Below are positions 22,406 through 33,035 of a stretch of 64,000 nt of DNA, piece after piece. The stretch spans positions 1 to 64,000 of the forward strand of contig NZ_ML058601.1 in the NCBI RefSeq assembly GCF_003635165.1, written 5' to 3'. The notes beneath the pieces are model-generated. The model did not search any database and had not been told where the DNA came from. It was given only the letters and a program-made list of their open reading frames with translations. The position numbers and the translations under genes were made by a program. The stretch comes from Burkholderia sp. Nafp2/4-1b (GTDB lineage Bacteria > Pseudomonadota > Gammaproteobacteria > Burkholderiales > Burkholderiaceae). Position 1 is the stretch's first letter; every line of letters starts with the position of its first letter.

Positions 22406-24331
22406 CTACGCCTGAATACCCACCCAACCGCTGTCAGGCCGCAGGAAGTGAAGGTCGCGGTAGAAGCGAGTATACCCAACCCGGTCGAAGAACTCGAGAA
22501 TCTGGATCGCACGCTTGCGTCCGAGCCCGGTCGCGTCGCGGAACGTCGCCGCGTCCAGCCCGCCGCCTCGCGTCGGCGCGAGATGCGCGACCAGCCCGGC
22601 CAGCTCGCGCACGACATCGGCGTGATAGAACAGGTCGCGCACGACCTGATGCACGTCGCCGCGCCGCGCGAGCTTGCGCAACAGCGTACGCACCGCTTCC
22701 TCGGCCGCACCCGTGTCGCGCGCCAGATCGCGAACCCACGGCGGATCGAAACGCCCGGCATGAATCAGCGGCAGCAGTTGCTGCGCGAGCGCTTCCTCGC
22801 GCGCATCGAAACTCACCGAATGTGACGGCAGGTGCAGCCAGGGCCCGCTACGCGCGACTTCCCCGCCTTCCACCAGCGCATCGACCAGCGCGCGCCACAG
22901 CGCATCGCCGACGAGCGGCGCCGCCATCCGCCGCAGGCGTGCCGCATCGAGCCCCTGATCGTCCGGCACGCGCTCGTGATACGCACGCAGCGTATCGATC
23001 GCCCGCGCCTGCAGCGCATGCCAGTGCGTGCGCGCCATCACCGTGCCGTCGTTCGACCCGCGCTCGCGCTGGCCGATCGCCAGTACATCGGCCGGCAGCG
23101 CGAGCGCGTCGGGCGCGTACCCCGTCAGTTGCGTGAGCGTCGCGCGCGCAATGCCGAGCGGCGCCTGCGCGAGCAGCGCATCGACCCGCCCTTCGTCGAG
23201 CCATGCCGCGAGCGCATCGAGCCACGCGCGACGCGCGGGCGTGCGGCGCTTGCGCGCGGGACCGAACGGATCGAGCACGCGGCCGCCGCCGACCGTGCGC
23301 GTCGCTTGCGCATTGCGGACGATGAAGCGATCGCCCGGCAGCGCGAACACCGGCTCGTCGAACACCAGTTGCACGCGCATCTTCTGCCCGGCGGCCAGCG
23401 TGTCGCCGTCGAGCAGCGCGACGTGTGCGACGCGATGCAGCGTGCCGAGATGCACGTGCAGCGGCGCCCAGTGCGTCAGCGTGAGCCCCGCATCGGCCAG
23501 CAGCGTCAGATCGACGTCCAGACGCGGCGACGTCGCGACGAGCCGCGCATCCGCCACGGTATCGCCGCGCTCGACGTCCGCCTTGTCGACACCGGCCAGG
23601 TTCAGCGCGCAGCGCTCGCCCGCGCGGCCCGCGTCGACCGGCCGGTTCTGCGCATGGATGCTGCGCACGCGCGCCGCGCCGCCGCTCCGCACGATCGCGA
23701 GCGTATCGCCGGTGGCCACGCGGCCCGCGAGCGCGGTGCCCGTGACAACGGTGCCCTGCCCGGCAAGCGTGAACACGCGATCGACCGCGAGCCGGAACAG
23801 GCCGTCGTCGCGACGCGCACGCCACGCGATCGCCGCCTCGGCCAGGTGCTGCTTCAACGCGGCGACGCCCGGATCGTCGGCAACCGTCGCACGCGTTTCG
23901 AAGATCGGCGCGCCGTCGAGCGTCGTGCCGTGCAGCCAGGCGGCAATCTCGCCGCGCACCGCCGCCAGACGTGCGGCGTCGACGCGATCGCACTTCGTCA
24001 ACGCGATCGCGCCATGCGCGACGCCGAGCAACTGCAGGATCGCGAGATGCTCGCGGGTCTGCGGCATCACGCCGTCGTCGGCGGCGATCACGAGCAGCGC
24101 GAAATCGATGCCGCTCGCGCCGGCCGCCATCGTATGAATGAGCTTCTCGTGGCCCGGCACGTCGATCAGGCCAAGCACGTCGCCGTTCTCGAGCGGCGTA
24201 TACGCATAACCGAGTTCGATCGAGATGCCGCGTGCCTTCTCTTCCTTCAGCCGGTCGGTATCGACGCCCGTCAGCGCCCGCACGAGCGTCGTCTTGCCGT
24301 GGTCGATATGCCCTGCGGTACCGACGATCAT
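22406..24331 (-). CDS. selB: Selenocysteine-specific elongation factor SelB
   Basis: 641 residues. An EF-Tu-like GTPase domain starts directly at the N-terminus ([36 protein letters not shown]), followed by beta-barrel domains and C-terminal winged helices that bind the SECIS hairpin ([33 protein letters not shown]). SelB delivers Sec-tRNA to UGA codons bearing SECIS, here in fdnG. The ATG at 24329-24331 overlaps the selA stop. A much longer open frame continues upstream but is a shadow of selA. Confidence 0.97.
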   Translation of the reverse strand: MIVGTAGHIDHGKTTLVRALTGVDTDRLKEEKARGISIELGYAYTPLENGDVLGLIDVPGHEKLIHTMAAGASGIDFALLVIAADDGVMPQTREHLAILQLLGVAHGAIALTKCDRVDAARLAAVRGEIAAWLHGTTLDGAPIFETRATVADDPGVAALKQHLAEAAIAWRARRDDGLFRLAVDRVFTLAGQGTVVTGTALAGRVATGDTLAIVRSGGAARVRSIHAQNRPVDAGRAGERCALNLAGVDKADVERGDTVADARLVATSPRLDVDLTLLADAGLTLTHWAPLHVHLGTLHRVAHVALLDGDTLAAGQKMRVQLVFDEPVFALPGDRFIVRNAQATRTVGGGRVLDPFGPARKRRTPARRAWLDALAAWLDEGRVDALLAQAPLGIARATLTQLTGYAPDALALPADVLAIGQRERGSNDGTVMARTHWHALQARAIDTLRAYHERVPDDQGLDAARLRRMAAPLVGDALWRALVDALVEGGEVARSGPWLHLPSHSVSFDAREEALAQQLLPLIHAGRFDPPWVRDLARDTGAAEEAVRTLLRKLARRGDVHQVVRDLFYHADVVRELAGLVAHLAPTRGGGLDAATFRDATGLGRKRAIQILEFFDRVGYTRFYRDLHFLRPDSGWVGIQA

Positions 24332-25767
24332 GCAGCCGGCCCCGCGCTCTGCACGCATTGCGCGACGAAAGCCGCTTCGTCGGCCGCTTCGAGGCAGCGC
24401 AGGTCGAGCCGCAGTGCATTGTCGGCGATGCGGCCGATCACCGGGCGCGGCCAGCCACGCAGCCGTTTCTCGAGCTGCGCGAGCGCACGGCCGCCGCGCT
24501 TGCCGTCCGGCGTGCGCACGACGAGCCCGGCGCTCGGCAATTGATCGACCGGCAGCGCGCCGCTGCCGATCTGGCTGAACATCGGCTCGACACACACGTC
24601 GAAGCCGCTGCCGAGCGCCGCCTGCAGCGCCGGCCGCACGCGCTCGGCGGCGTCGGCGATGTCGCGCTGCGCGCGCGTCAGCAGCCGCAGCGTCGTGAGC
24701 CGCTCGCGCAGGAACTCCGGTGCCTGGTAGAGCCGCAGCACGGGTTCGAGCGCGGCGAGCGTCAGCTTGCCGACGCGCAGCGCGCGCTTGAGCGGATGCT
24801 TCTTGATCTTCGCAATCAGCGCGCGATCGCCGACGATCAACCCGGCCTGCGGGCCGCCGAGCAGCTTGTCGCCGCTGAACGTGACGAGGTTCGCACCGCC
24901 CGCGACGGTTTCCTGCACGGTCGTCTCGCGCGGCAAGCCCCATTGCGACAGATCGGCCAGCGTGCCGCTGCCCAGATCGACCGCGACCGGCAACCCGTGC
25001 TCGCGCGCGAGCGGCGCGAGTTCGGCCAGCGTCACTTCCTTCGTGAAGCCGCTGATCGCGTAATTGCTGCAGTGCACCTTCATCAACAGCGCCGTGCGCG
25101 GGCCGATCGCGGCCGCGTAGTCGTGCAGATGGGTACGGTTGGTGGTGCCGACCTCGCGCAGCTTCGCCCCCGCGCGGCTCATGATGTCGGGAATGCGGAA
25201 CGCGCCGCCGATCTCGACCAGTTCGCCGCGCGACACGATCACTTCGCGTTTCGGTGCGAGTGCCGACAGCGCGAGCAACACGGCCGCCGCATTGTTGTTG
25301 ACGACGGTCGCGGCTTCCGCGCCCGTCAGTTCGCACAGCAGATCGTCGATCAGGTCGTCGCGGTCGCCGCGGCGGCCGGTTGCGAGATCGAATTCGAGGT
25401 TGACGGGTTGCGTGAGCGCGTCGACCACCGCGCGCACCGCGTCGTCGGGCAACAGCGCGCGCCCGAGGTTGGTGTGCAGCACGGTGCCCGTCAGGTTGAA
25501 CACGGCGCGCACGGCGCCTGCGCTCTGCGCGGCCAGCGTGCGCGCGACGGCGGCGGCAATGCGGGGTTCGTCGAGCGGCTCGGCCGCCGACGGATCCTGC
25601 TGCGCGACGGTGCGCCAGCGCTCGAGTTCGGCGCGCACCGCGTTCAGCACGCGCGTTCGGCCATAGTCGGCGAGCAGCGGCTGCAGCGGCGCCGACGACA
25701 GCACGCGCTCGACCGACGGCACGCGCGCGAGGACAGCATTCAGTTCATTCAAACCCGGTTCGGTCAC
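24328..25767 (-). CDS. selA: L-seryl-tRNA(Sec) selenium transferase SelA
   Basis: 479 residues from the GTG at 25767, preceded by GGAGCC; an earlier ATG at 25830 would overlap the fdhE stop area. The PLP-binding core is clear: [20 protein letters not shown], the catalytic Lys301 in [14 protein letters not shown], and a C-terminal LRLDLRCLE. SelA converts Ser-tRNA(Sec) to Sec-tRNA(Sec) using selenophosphate from SelD, which is not in this window. It is coupled to selB by a 4-bp overlap. Confidence 0.96.
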   Translation of the reverse strand: MTEPGLNELNAVLARVPSVERVLSSAPLQPLLADYGRTRVLNAVRAELERWRTVAQQDPSAAEPLDEPRIAAAVARTLAAQSAGAVRAVFNLTGTVLHTNLGRALLPDDAVRAVVDALTQPVNLEFDLATGRRGDRDDLIDDLLCELTGAEAATVVNNNAAAVLLALSALAPKREVIVSRGELVEIGGAFRIPDIMSRAGAKLREVGTTNRTHLHDYAAAIGPRTALLMKVHCSNYAISGFTKEVTLAELAPLAREHGLPVAVDLGSGTLADLSQWGLPRETTVQETVAGGANLVTFSGDKLLGGPQAGLIVGDRALIAKIKKHPLKRALRVGKLTLAALEPVLRLYQAPEFLRERLTTLRLLTRAQRDIADAAERVRPALQAALGSGFDVCVEPMFSQIGSGALPVDQLPSAGLVVRTPDGKRGGRALAQLEKRLRGWPRPVIGRIADNALRLDLRCLEAADEAAFVAQCVQSAGPAA

Positions 25768-25843
25768 GTAATGGTGGCTCCGTTTCCATGCGAGGCAGGC
25801 AGCCGGCGCGGGCACTCGCGCGCCCGCCACGGGCCGCCTGCCG

Positions 25844-26791
25844 TCAATTCGCTTCCGCGTCGGCTTCGCGCGACATGTCGGGCCACAGCAGCGGGTTCGG
25901 CGAACTGCGCTGGTAGCCGGCTTCGTTCATCAGCAGGTCGAGCGTGAGGCTGGCGAGATCGTCCGCCAGCGGCTCGAACTCGTAGTCCTTGTCCTGGTAG
26001 CCGATCTTCCGATAGGTCTTGCACTCCTCGCACGACTCGGCCTTGACGGCTTCGCTGCCGCCCTCGATCCCGTGGTAGGCAATGCCCTTGGTCGAGTCGC
26101 AGTGCGAACATTTCGTGCGCACCATGTGCCACTCGGTCGTGCACAGCCCGCACTGCAGGAAACGATAGCCCTGGAACTGGCCGCCGACCCGCACGACGCT
26201 CGCGACCGGATGCGTGCCGCACACCGGGCACAGCCCCGGCTGGTCGAGATACGGGACGTCGGCCGGGGCGACGCGGCTCGCGAGATCGGTCCAGACGACC
26301 TGCAGCGCGGCCATCAGGAACGGCGCGGTGGCCGGGTCGACTTCGGCGAAGCGCAGCGCGAGGATCGCGTCGGCCTGCGCGTCGAGCTCGGCGGGCGCCA
26401 TCAGGCGCAGCCGGTCGAGCAGCTTCGCGAGCGACGGGTTGACGAGCCCGGCGCCTTCGACGCGGTCGAGCAGTTCATACAGCACGGCGCGCCAGCGCGC
26501 ATCGCGCTCGCCGTCGAGCGCCGGCACGAGCGGCATCGAATGTTCCTGCGCGCGGGCGATCGCTTCCTTCGACGGCAGCGGCAGCTCCAGCGTCTGCAGC
26601 GTCGCGTGCTGCGCGTCGGCAACCGTCGCCATCAGCCGCAGATAGCCGCTGATGGGGTTCAGATCGGCGAGCTTGCGCAGCCGGGCGGCACGCGCGGCGA
26701 ACGCGGTGCCGCGCTCCGGCAGGCGAAAGCGCGGAATGGCCGAATGATCGAGCGCCGAGATTTCGGTCGGCTCCAGAATGCGTTGAGTCAC
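25844..26791 (-). CDS. fdhE: Formate dehydrogenase accessory protein FdhE
   Basis: 315 residues. I take the GTG at 26791 (GGAAGAC upstream, VTQRILEP being the family's usual start) rather than the ATG at 26872. The C-terminal half has the rubredoxin-like iron sites: [26 protein letters not shown] and CEECKTYR. FdhE acts in maturation or activity of respiratory formate dehydrogenases. It sits between the structural genes and selA, matching the E. coli fdo-fdhE order. Confidence 0.93.
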   Translation of the reverse strand: MTQRILEPTEISALDHSAIPRFRLPERGTAFAARAARLRKLADLNPISGYLRLMATVADAQHATLQTLELPLPSKEAIARAQEHSMPLVPALDGERDARWRAVLYELLDRVEGAGLVNPSLAKLLDRLRLMAPAELDAQADAILALRFAEVDPATAPFLMAALQVVWTDLASRVAPADVPYLDQPGLCPVCGTHPVASVVRVGGQFQGYRFLQCGLCTTEWHMVRTKCSHCDSTKGIAYHGIEGGSEAVKAESCEECKTYRKIGYQDKDYEFEPLADDLASLTLDLLMNEAGYQRSSPNPLLWPDMSREADAEAN

Positions 26792-26898
26792 GAATATGTC
26801 TTCCAAAAAACTAAGCGCCGACGAATCGGCGCTTTCAGGCGATTCCGGCGGTGGCAGAACGATACGCCGCAATCGGCGTACCGCCCTGCTCCAGTGCG

Positions 26899-27525
26899 CT
26901 ACTTCACGCTTTCACGGAACCACTTCGGGTGATGCTTGCGGGCCCAGCCCAGCGTGACGGTGCCGCGCACCATCGCGCCGATCGAGCCCTTCACCCACAA
27001 CGCCGCGTAAATGTGCACGATGATGCTCGCGATCAGCACGAAAGCCGCCACGGCATGCACGACGGCGGCCGCGCGGATCACCCCGATCGGGAAGTAGAAC
27101 GAGAAGTAGCGTCGCCAGATCACGATTCCCGACAGCAGGAGCAGCAGCAGGCACGCCACCAGCGTGAAGAATAGCAGCTTCTGTCCGGCGTTATAGCGCC
27201 CGACCGGCGGCAGCCTGTCTTCACGGTTGGCCACTACGTCGTCGATCTGCCTCAGCCATTGACGGTCGTCCGCGTCGAGCACGTTGTGGTGCCAGAACCG
27301 CACCACGAGGATCGCGAACGACACGAACATCACGAGGCCGACGAACGGATGCAGGATCCGCGTCCACTGGCCGCCGCCGAACAGCGCGGTGAGCCAGAAC
27401 ATCGACGGATGGAACAGCGCGAGCCCGGACAGCGCCAGCAGCACGAACGTGATCGCGGTAATCCAATGGTTCGTGCGCTCGTTCGGCGTGTAGCGGACGA
27501 TCAGGTTGGGGTCGTCGTGGTTCAT
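26899..27525 (-). CDS. fdnI: Formate dehydrogenase cytochrome b556 subunit (gamma)
   Basis: 208 residues with four membrane spans ([81 protein letters not shown]). The histidines in NHWITA, RFWHH and VHIYAAL match the di-heme/menaquinone site of FdnI/FdoI. It passes electrons from the periplasmic catalytic subunits to the quinone pool. Its ATG overlaps the beta-subunit stop by 4 bp. The symbol fdnI is used by homology; fdoI is equally apt. Confidence 0.92.
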   Translation of the reverse strand: MNHDDPNLIVRYTPNERTNHWITAITFVLLALSGLALFHPSMFWLTALFGGGQWTRILHPFVGLVMFVSFAILVVRFWHHNVLDADDRQWLRQIDDVVANREDRLPPVGRYNAGQKLLFFTLVACLLLLLLSGIVIWRRYFSFYFPIGVIRAAAVVHAVAAFVLIASIIVHIYAALWVKGSIGAMVRGTVTLGWARKHHPKWFRESVK

Positions 27526-28436
27526 TTCGCGTCCTCCTTGATGCGTCGCGCCTCGTCGCGAGCGGCAGCTTCCTCGTCGTCGGTGACCTCGTTCGGACCG
27601 ACCCGCGTGTAGTGGAAGAACCCGGCCAGCGCGGTCAGCGCGAGGCCGGCGACCGCGAGCGGCTTCGCGATGCCCTTCCACAGCTTCACCATCGGGCTGA
27701 TCGACGGATTGTCGGGCAGCCCGTGATACAGCGACGGTTGGTCCGCGTGGTGCAGCACGTACATCACGTGCGTGCCGCCCACACCTTGCGGGTCGTACAG
27801 CCCCGCATGCTCGAAGCCGCGCTCCTTCAGGTCCTCGATCCGCTCGGCCGCGTGCTGCTTCATGTCCTCCTTGGTGCCGAACACGATCGCGCCCGTCGGG
27901 CAGGTCTTCACACAGGCCGGTTCCTGCCCGACCGCGACGCGGTCGGAACAGAGCGTGCACTTGTACGCGCGATGATCCTTCTTCGAGATCCGCGGCACGT
28001 TGAACGGGCAACCGGTCACGCAATAGCCGCAACCGATGCAGTTCTCCTCGTGGAAATCGACGATCCCGTTGTTGTACTGCACGATCGCGCCCGGCGACGG
28101 ACACGCCTTCAGGCAACCCGGATCCTCGCAATGCATGCAGCCGTCCTTGCGGATCAGCCACTCGAGGTCGCCGGCCGGGTTTTCGTATTCGGAGAACCGC
28201 ATCACCGTCCACGAATGTTCCGACAGGTCGGCCGGGTTGTCGTACACGCCGACGTTGGTGCCGACTTCGTCGCGCAGGTCGTTCCACTCCATGCATGCCG
28301 TCTGGCACGCCTTGCAGCCGATGCACTTCGATACGTCGATCAGCTTCGCGACGCTCCCGGTCACCGGTTCGCGCGCCGTGGGCGGCGGCGTCGTGGTGGC
28401 CGAAACGCGCTTGATATCCAGCGATTGCAATGCCAT
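27522..28436 (-). CDS. fdnH: Formate dehydrogenase iron-sulfur subunit (beta)
   Basis: 304 residues with four ferredoxin-type clusters: [35 protein letters not shown] and CTLCSDR...CVKTC. A single C-terminal transmembrane helix ([19 protein letters not shown]) anchors the subunit. It forms the wire between FdnG and FdnI and is carried out with FdnG through the Tat pathway. It starts 10 bp after the alpha-subunit stop. Confidence 0.95.
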   Translation of the reverse strand: MALQSLDIKRVSATTTPPPTAREPVTGSVAKLIDVSKCIGCKACQTACMEWNDLRDEVGTNVGVYDNPADLSEHSWTVMRFSEYENPAGDLEWLIRKDGCMHCEDPGCLKACPSPGAIVQYNNGIVDFHEENCIGCGYCVTGCPFNVPRISKKDHRAYKCTLCSDRVAVGQEPACVKTCPTGAIVFGTKEDMKQHAAERIEDLKERGFEHAGLYDPQGVGGTHVMYVLHHADQPSLYHGLPDNPSISPMVKLWKGIAKPLAVAGLALTALAGFFHYTRVGPNEVTDDEEAAARDEARRIKEDAK

Positions 28437-28446
28437 CTCTTCCCCC

Positions 28447-31400
28447 TTACGCCTTTTCGACCTTCACCAGGAACGACTTGAATTCCGGTGTGTACGAGTT
28501 GCCGTCGCCAACGGACGGAGTCAGGGTATTGGCGAGATAGCCGGGCTTCGCGACACCCTTGAAGCCCCAGTGCAACGGGATGCCGACCGTCTGGACCTTC
28601 TTGCCCTCGATCGTCAGCGGCTTGATCCGCTTCGTGACGAGCGCGACCGCGACGATGTAGCCGCGCTTGGACGACACCTTCACGCGATCGCCGTGCGCGA
28701 CGCCGACTTCCTTCGCGAGGTCTTCGCCGATCTCGACGAATTGCTCGGGCTGGATGATCGCGTTCAGCCGCGCATGCTTGGTCCAGTAGTGGAAGTGCTC
28801 GGTGAGCCGGTACGTCGTCGCGACGTGCGGGAACTCCGTCACCTTGCCGAACGACGCGCGGTCGTCCGGGAACACGCGGGCCGCCGGATTGTTCAGCGCC
28901 TGCGGGTTGTCCGGATGCAGCGGATTCGCCGCGAGCGGCGTCTCGAACGGCTCGTAGTGCTCGGGGAACGGACCTTCGTTCATCCCCGCGCGGGCGAAGA
29001 AGCGCGCGACGCCTTCCGGATTCATGATGAACGGCCCCATCCCGTTTTCGGGCGGCTCGTCCGCCTTGAAGTCCGGAATGTCGGGGCCCTTCCACGCGCT
29101 GCCGTTCCAGCCGATCAGCTTGCGGGTCGGGTCGAACGGCTTGCCGCTCACGTCGCACGACGCGCGGTTGTACAGGATCCGCCGGTTGGCCGGCCATGCC
29201 CACGCCCAGTTCAGCGTCTGGCCGATGCCGGTCGGGTCGGAGTTGTCGCGCCGGCCCATCTGGTTGCCGGCCTGCGTCCAGGCACCGCAGAAGATCCAGC
29301 AGCCGCTCGCGGTCGTGCCGTCGTCCTTCAACTGTGCGAACGCGGCGAGCTGCTCGCCCTTCTTCACGAGCGGCTTGGTCGGATCCTTCGGATCGGGCAA
29401 ATCGGCGAGGGCGCGCCCGTTGAACTCCATCGCGAGCTCTTCGGGCGTCGGGCTTTCCGGGTTCGCGTACGGCCACGACAGGTTCAGGATCGGATCCGGA
29501 TACTTGCCGCCGTCCGTCTGGTACATCTTGCGCATGCGCAGGAACAGCCCCGACATGATCTCGAGATCGCTCTTCGCGTCGCCCGGCGGCTCCGCGCCCT
29601 TCCAGTGCCACTGCAGCACACGGCTCGAGCTGACGAGCGAGCCGTTTTCCTCCGCGAAACACGTGGTCGGCAGGCGGAACACCTCGGTCTGGATCTTCGA
29701 CGGATCGACGTCGTTGAAATCGCCGTGCGGCTTCCAGAACTCGGACGTCTCGGTCGCGAGCGGATCCATGATCACGAGCCACTTCAGCTTCGCGAGGGCC
29801 GCGGCCGTCTTGACCTTCGACGGCGCCGCCGCGAGCGGGTTGAAGCCCTGGCAAATGTAGCCGTTCATCTTGCCGGCATACATCAGTTCGATCGTCTGCA
29901 ACAAGTCGTACTGCTTGTCCAGCTTCGGCAGGTAGTCGTACGCCCAGTTGTTCTCGGCGGTCGCGGCATCGCCCCACCACGACTTCATGAAGCTGACGTG
30001 GAAAGCCTTGTAGTTTTTCCAGTAGCTCAGCTGGTTCGGGCGCAGCGGCTGCTGCGCGCGCTTCTTGATATAGGCGTCGAAGTCCTGCTCGGCCTGCATC
30101 GGCAGCGTCATGTAGCCCGGCAGCAGGTTCGACATCAGCCCGAGGTCGGTCAAGCCCTGGATGTTCGAGTGGCCGCGCAGCGCGTTCATCCCGCCGCCCG
30201 CGATGCCGATGTTGCCCAGCAGCAACTGCACCATCGCGCCGGTGCGGATCATCTGCGCGCCGATCGAATGATGGGTCCAGCCGAGCGCGTACAACACCGT
30301 GCCGGCGCGGCCGGGAACGGCCGTGCTCGCGAGCATCTCGCACACCTTCAGGAATTTCTCCTTCGGCGTGCCGCACGTCTGCTGGACCATGTCCGGCGTA
30401 TAGCGCGCGTAGTGCTGCTTCATCAGGTTGTAGACACAGCGCGGATGCTGCAGCGTCGGATCGACCTTCGCGAAGCCGTCGTCGCCGAGCTCGTAGTCCC
30501 AGCTCGATTTGTCCGGATACGCGTGTTTCTCCGCGTCGTAGCCGGAATAGATGCCGTCGTTGAACGCGAAATCCTCGCGCACGATGAACGAGAAGTCCGT
30601 GTAGTTCTTCACGTACTCATGCTGGATCTTGTCGTTCGTCAGCAGATAGTTGATGACGCCGCCCAGGAAGACGATGTCGGTGCCGGTGCGGATCGGCGCG
30701 TAGTAATCGGCCACCGAGGCCGTACGCGTGAAGCGCGGGTCGACGACGATCAGCCGCGCCTTGCGGTGCGCCTTCGCCTCCGTTACCCACTTGAAACCGC
30801 ACGGATGGGCCTCGGCTGCATTGCCGCCCATCACGAGAATCACGTCCGCGTTCTTGATGTCGACCCAATGGTTCGTCATCGCTCCACGGCCAAACGTCGG
30901 GGCAAGACCTGCCACCGTCGGGCCATGTCAGACACGCGCCTGATTGTCGAATGCGAGCATTCCGAGGCTGCGGACAGCCTTGTGCGTCAGGTAACCGACT
31001 TCATTGCTGCCGGCCGATGCGGCCAGCATGCCGGTGGTCAGCCAGCGGTTGACCTTCGCGCCGTCTTCCGCCGTCTCGACGAAGTTCGCGTCGCGGTCGG
31101 CCTTCATCAGCTTCGCGATCCGGTCGAGCGCGTCGGCCCAAGAAATGCTCTGCCACTTGTCCGAACCCGGCGCACGATACTCGGGATGCGTCAGACGATT
31201 CGGGCTGTGGATGAAGTCGATCAGGCTCGCGCCCTTCGGGCACAGCGTGCCGCGATTGACAGGGTGGTCGGGATCGCCCTCGATGTGGATGATGCTCGGT
31301 TTCGCGTTCTTCGCGCCGTCACCGAGGCTATACATCAGGATGCCGCAACCGACTGAACAGTATGGACAGGTGTTGCGCGTTTCGACTGTGCGCGCCAGCT

Positions 31401-31518
31401 TGTACTGTCGGACTTCGGCGAGTGCTTCGGTCGGAGAAAAGCCCAGCAGGGCAAGACTCGATCCGGCAAGCGACGTGGCCGTCACCTTCAGGAACTGGCG
31501 CCGGGACATTTGTAGCAT
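28447..31518 (-). CDS. fdnG: Formate dehydrogenase major subunit with selenocysteine (alpha)
   Basis: The reading frame continues through an in-frame TGA at 30928-30930, giving 1023 residues with Sec at position 197, matching FdnG/FdoG (Sec196) and their context (NQARV-Sec-HGPTVAG). A twin-arginine leader ([10 protein letters not shown]) marks export. [13 protein letters not shown] plus the downstream Cys binds the 4Fe-4S cluster, and the rest is the molybdopterin fold. It oxidises formate in the periplasm. Without Sec insertion only a truncated 196-residue product forms. An inner ATG at 31509 is possible. Confidence 0.97.
30893..30930 (-). promoter_or_regulatory. SECIS element with Sec UGA codon
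   Basis: On the minus strand TGA is followed within 12 bases by a hairpin with stem GGCA/TGCC and loop GGTCT (about 30900-30912), extended by a CGACG/CGACG outer stem with one mismatch. The apical GGUCU loop is the SelB contact in E. coli fdhF and fdnG. Spacing and loop match the bacterial consensus. Confidence 0.88.
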
Positions 31519-31555
31519 GATGGTCTCGGCATTATGGGGTGGGGTGCAACTGAAA

Positions 31556-31590
31556 GAATTATAGACACCCGTCGCAACTATGATGAAATC
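31556..31590 (-). promoter_or_regulatory. Probable promoter of the formate dehydrogenase operon
   Basis: A perfect TATAAT on the minus strand (31558-31563) lies 40 bp upstream of the fdnG ATG with only a weak -35 at the right distance, suggesting activator dependence. The activator site is not recognisable by eye. Confidence 0.45.
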
Positions 31591-31654
31591 TTCGGATCAA
31601 TACTGATTTGCCTGATTCCCCGAGGTCCGGCGATCAGCACGTTATCGAACCGTC

Positions 31655-32587
31655 ATGAAACGACCGATCACTTCCGAGGCCACGCGCCTCGCGCAACAGC
31701 AGGCCAATTGGGCACTCGACGCATTCAAGCGCTTCGCTTCCGACCGCTGCTCGGCGATGGCCGCGAGCATCGCGTTCTTCTCGGCGTTCTCGCTCGCGCC
31801 GATGCTCGTGATGGTGATCGCGGTGGCCGGGTGGTTCTACGGCGACGAGGCCGCACGCGGCCAGCTATTCGAGCAGGCCCACCAGTTGATCGGTGACGAC
31901 GCCGCGGCCAGCATCCAGACGATCGTGCAGAACGCGCATCGCGCCGGCCAGAGCGGCGGCATCGCCACGTTGATCTCGTTCGCCGCGCTCGCGCTCGGCG
32001 CATCGGCGACCTTCGCATCGCTGAACACGGCACTGAGCGTGATCTGGCCGAGCACGGAAAACCGCTGGTCGAGCATGTTCGGGCTCGTGCGCGTGCGGCT
32101 GATTTCATTCGGGCTCGTGCTCGGCGTCGCGTTCCTGCTGATCGTGTCGCTCGTGCTCGATACCGCGATCACGTTCATCGGCACGTGGCTGCTCGGCAAT
32201 TCGCCGTATGTCGCGATCACCAACGTGCTGCAGTTCGTCGTCGGCATCGCGGTGCTCGCCGGTGCATTCGCCGTGCTGATGAAGTTCCTGCCCGACGCGC
32301 ACGTCGCGTGGCACGACGCGGCGATCGGCGGGATCGTGTCCGCGATCCTGTTCTCCGGCGGCAAGAAACTGTTCGCGCTGTATCTCGCGCGTGCGGGCAC
32401 CGCCAGCGCGTTCGGCGCGGCCGGATCGTTCGCGGTGCTGCTGATGTGGCTGTACTTCTCGGCGGCCGTGCTGCTGCTCGGCGCGGAATTCGCGGCCGCG
32501 CGCGGCGATGCGCATCGCCGCGCCCGCAATCTTGCAGCGATGCCCGCGCCGACGAGCCACGCGGCCGATCGAACGCGCGACAACTGA
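31655..32587 (+). CDS. YihY/BrkB family membrane protein (UPF0761)
   Basis: 310 residues with six hydrophobic spans. The hallmarks are a charged N-terminus, MAASIAFFSAFSLAPMLVMVIAVAGWFYG, the central ALGASATFASLNTALSVIW, and the C-terminal GTASAFGAAGSFAVLLMWLYFSAAVLLLGAEFAAA. The family was once called RNase BN, which is no longer accepted; its transport or envelope role is open. It is transcribed away from the formate dehydrogenase operon. Confidence 0.93.
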   Translation: MKRPITSEATRLAQQQANWALDAFKRFASDRCSAMAASIAFFSAFSLAPMLVMVIAVAGWFYGDEAARGQLFEQAHQLIGDDAAASIQTIVQNAHRAGQSGGIATLISFAALALGASATFASLNTALSVIWPSTENRWSSMFGLVRVRLISFGLVLGVAFLLIVSLVLDTAITFIGTWLLGNSPYVAITNVLQFVVGIAVLAGAFAVLMKFLPDAHVAWHDAAIGGIVSAILFSGGKKLFALYLARAGTASAFGAAGSFAVLLMWLYFSAAVLLLGAEFAAARGDAHRRARNLAAMPAPTSHAADRTRDN

Positions 32588-33035
32588 TTCGGCGCGCGCG
32601 GCTGCATCGGCATCGGCATCCGCACCCGCGGCCGCGCATCGCATCCGCCGGATCGCGCTCTACGCGACCGCTTTCCGTTTCGCAACCCCGCCGCCGCCCG
32701 CACGTTCGCGCGTGTTGATGCGTTGCTAACATCGGCGCGCGCGGCGGCTTGCAACGGCAAACGTTTGCTCACCTCGATTTCCGCACGCCCACCGGCGAAA
32801 ACGGCCCGACTGTTGCCGAGTGCATCGAGCATTGCAACAATCGCAGCGCAGCACTTGTCAACTATTTCAAAAAGAGGAACAGTCCGTGATGTGCTTGATA
32901 TAGAAGGACTTTTTTCCGCTGTTACCTTTTCGAGACACTTTATTTTTTACGCTTTCTTGCATGTATGGCACTGAGCTATTCTCCAATCCGCAACAAATAA
33001 CGAATGCCGAATCATTTGCGCGGAGATACTCAACG
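32588..33035 (+). other. Gene-free leader before the porin gene
   Basis: No credible gene. The last 200 bases become AT-rich with T-tracts (32900-32960), typical of a strong porin promoter with a long untranslated leader. The ribosome site GGAGA lies at about 33022. I could not fix the -35/-10 boxes. Confidence 0.5.

Noticed and set aside
22406..25336. A 976-codon frame that would fuse sequence upstream onto selB
   Set aside because: The upstream part is a shadow of selA in another frame. The true SelB start ([12 protein letters not shown]) is at 24331 and overlaps the selA stop.
30916..30930. fdnG as a frameshifted or interrupted pseudogene
   Set aside because: The stop is a TGA at the exact Sec position of FdnG, followed by a SECIS hairpin, and selA, selB and selC are next door.
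28036..31356. A 1106-codon open frame on the plus strand
   Set aside because: It is antisense to fdnG and fdnH, which are unmistakable. Long antisense frames are common in GC-rich DNA with few stop codons.
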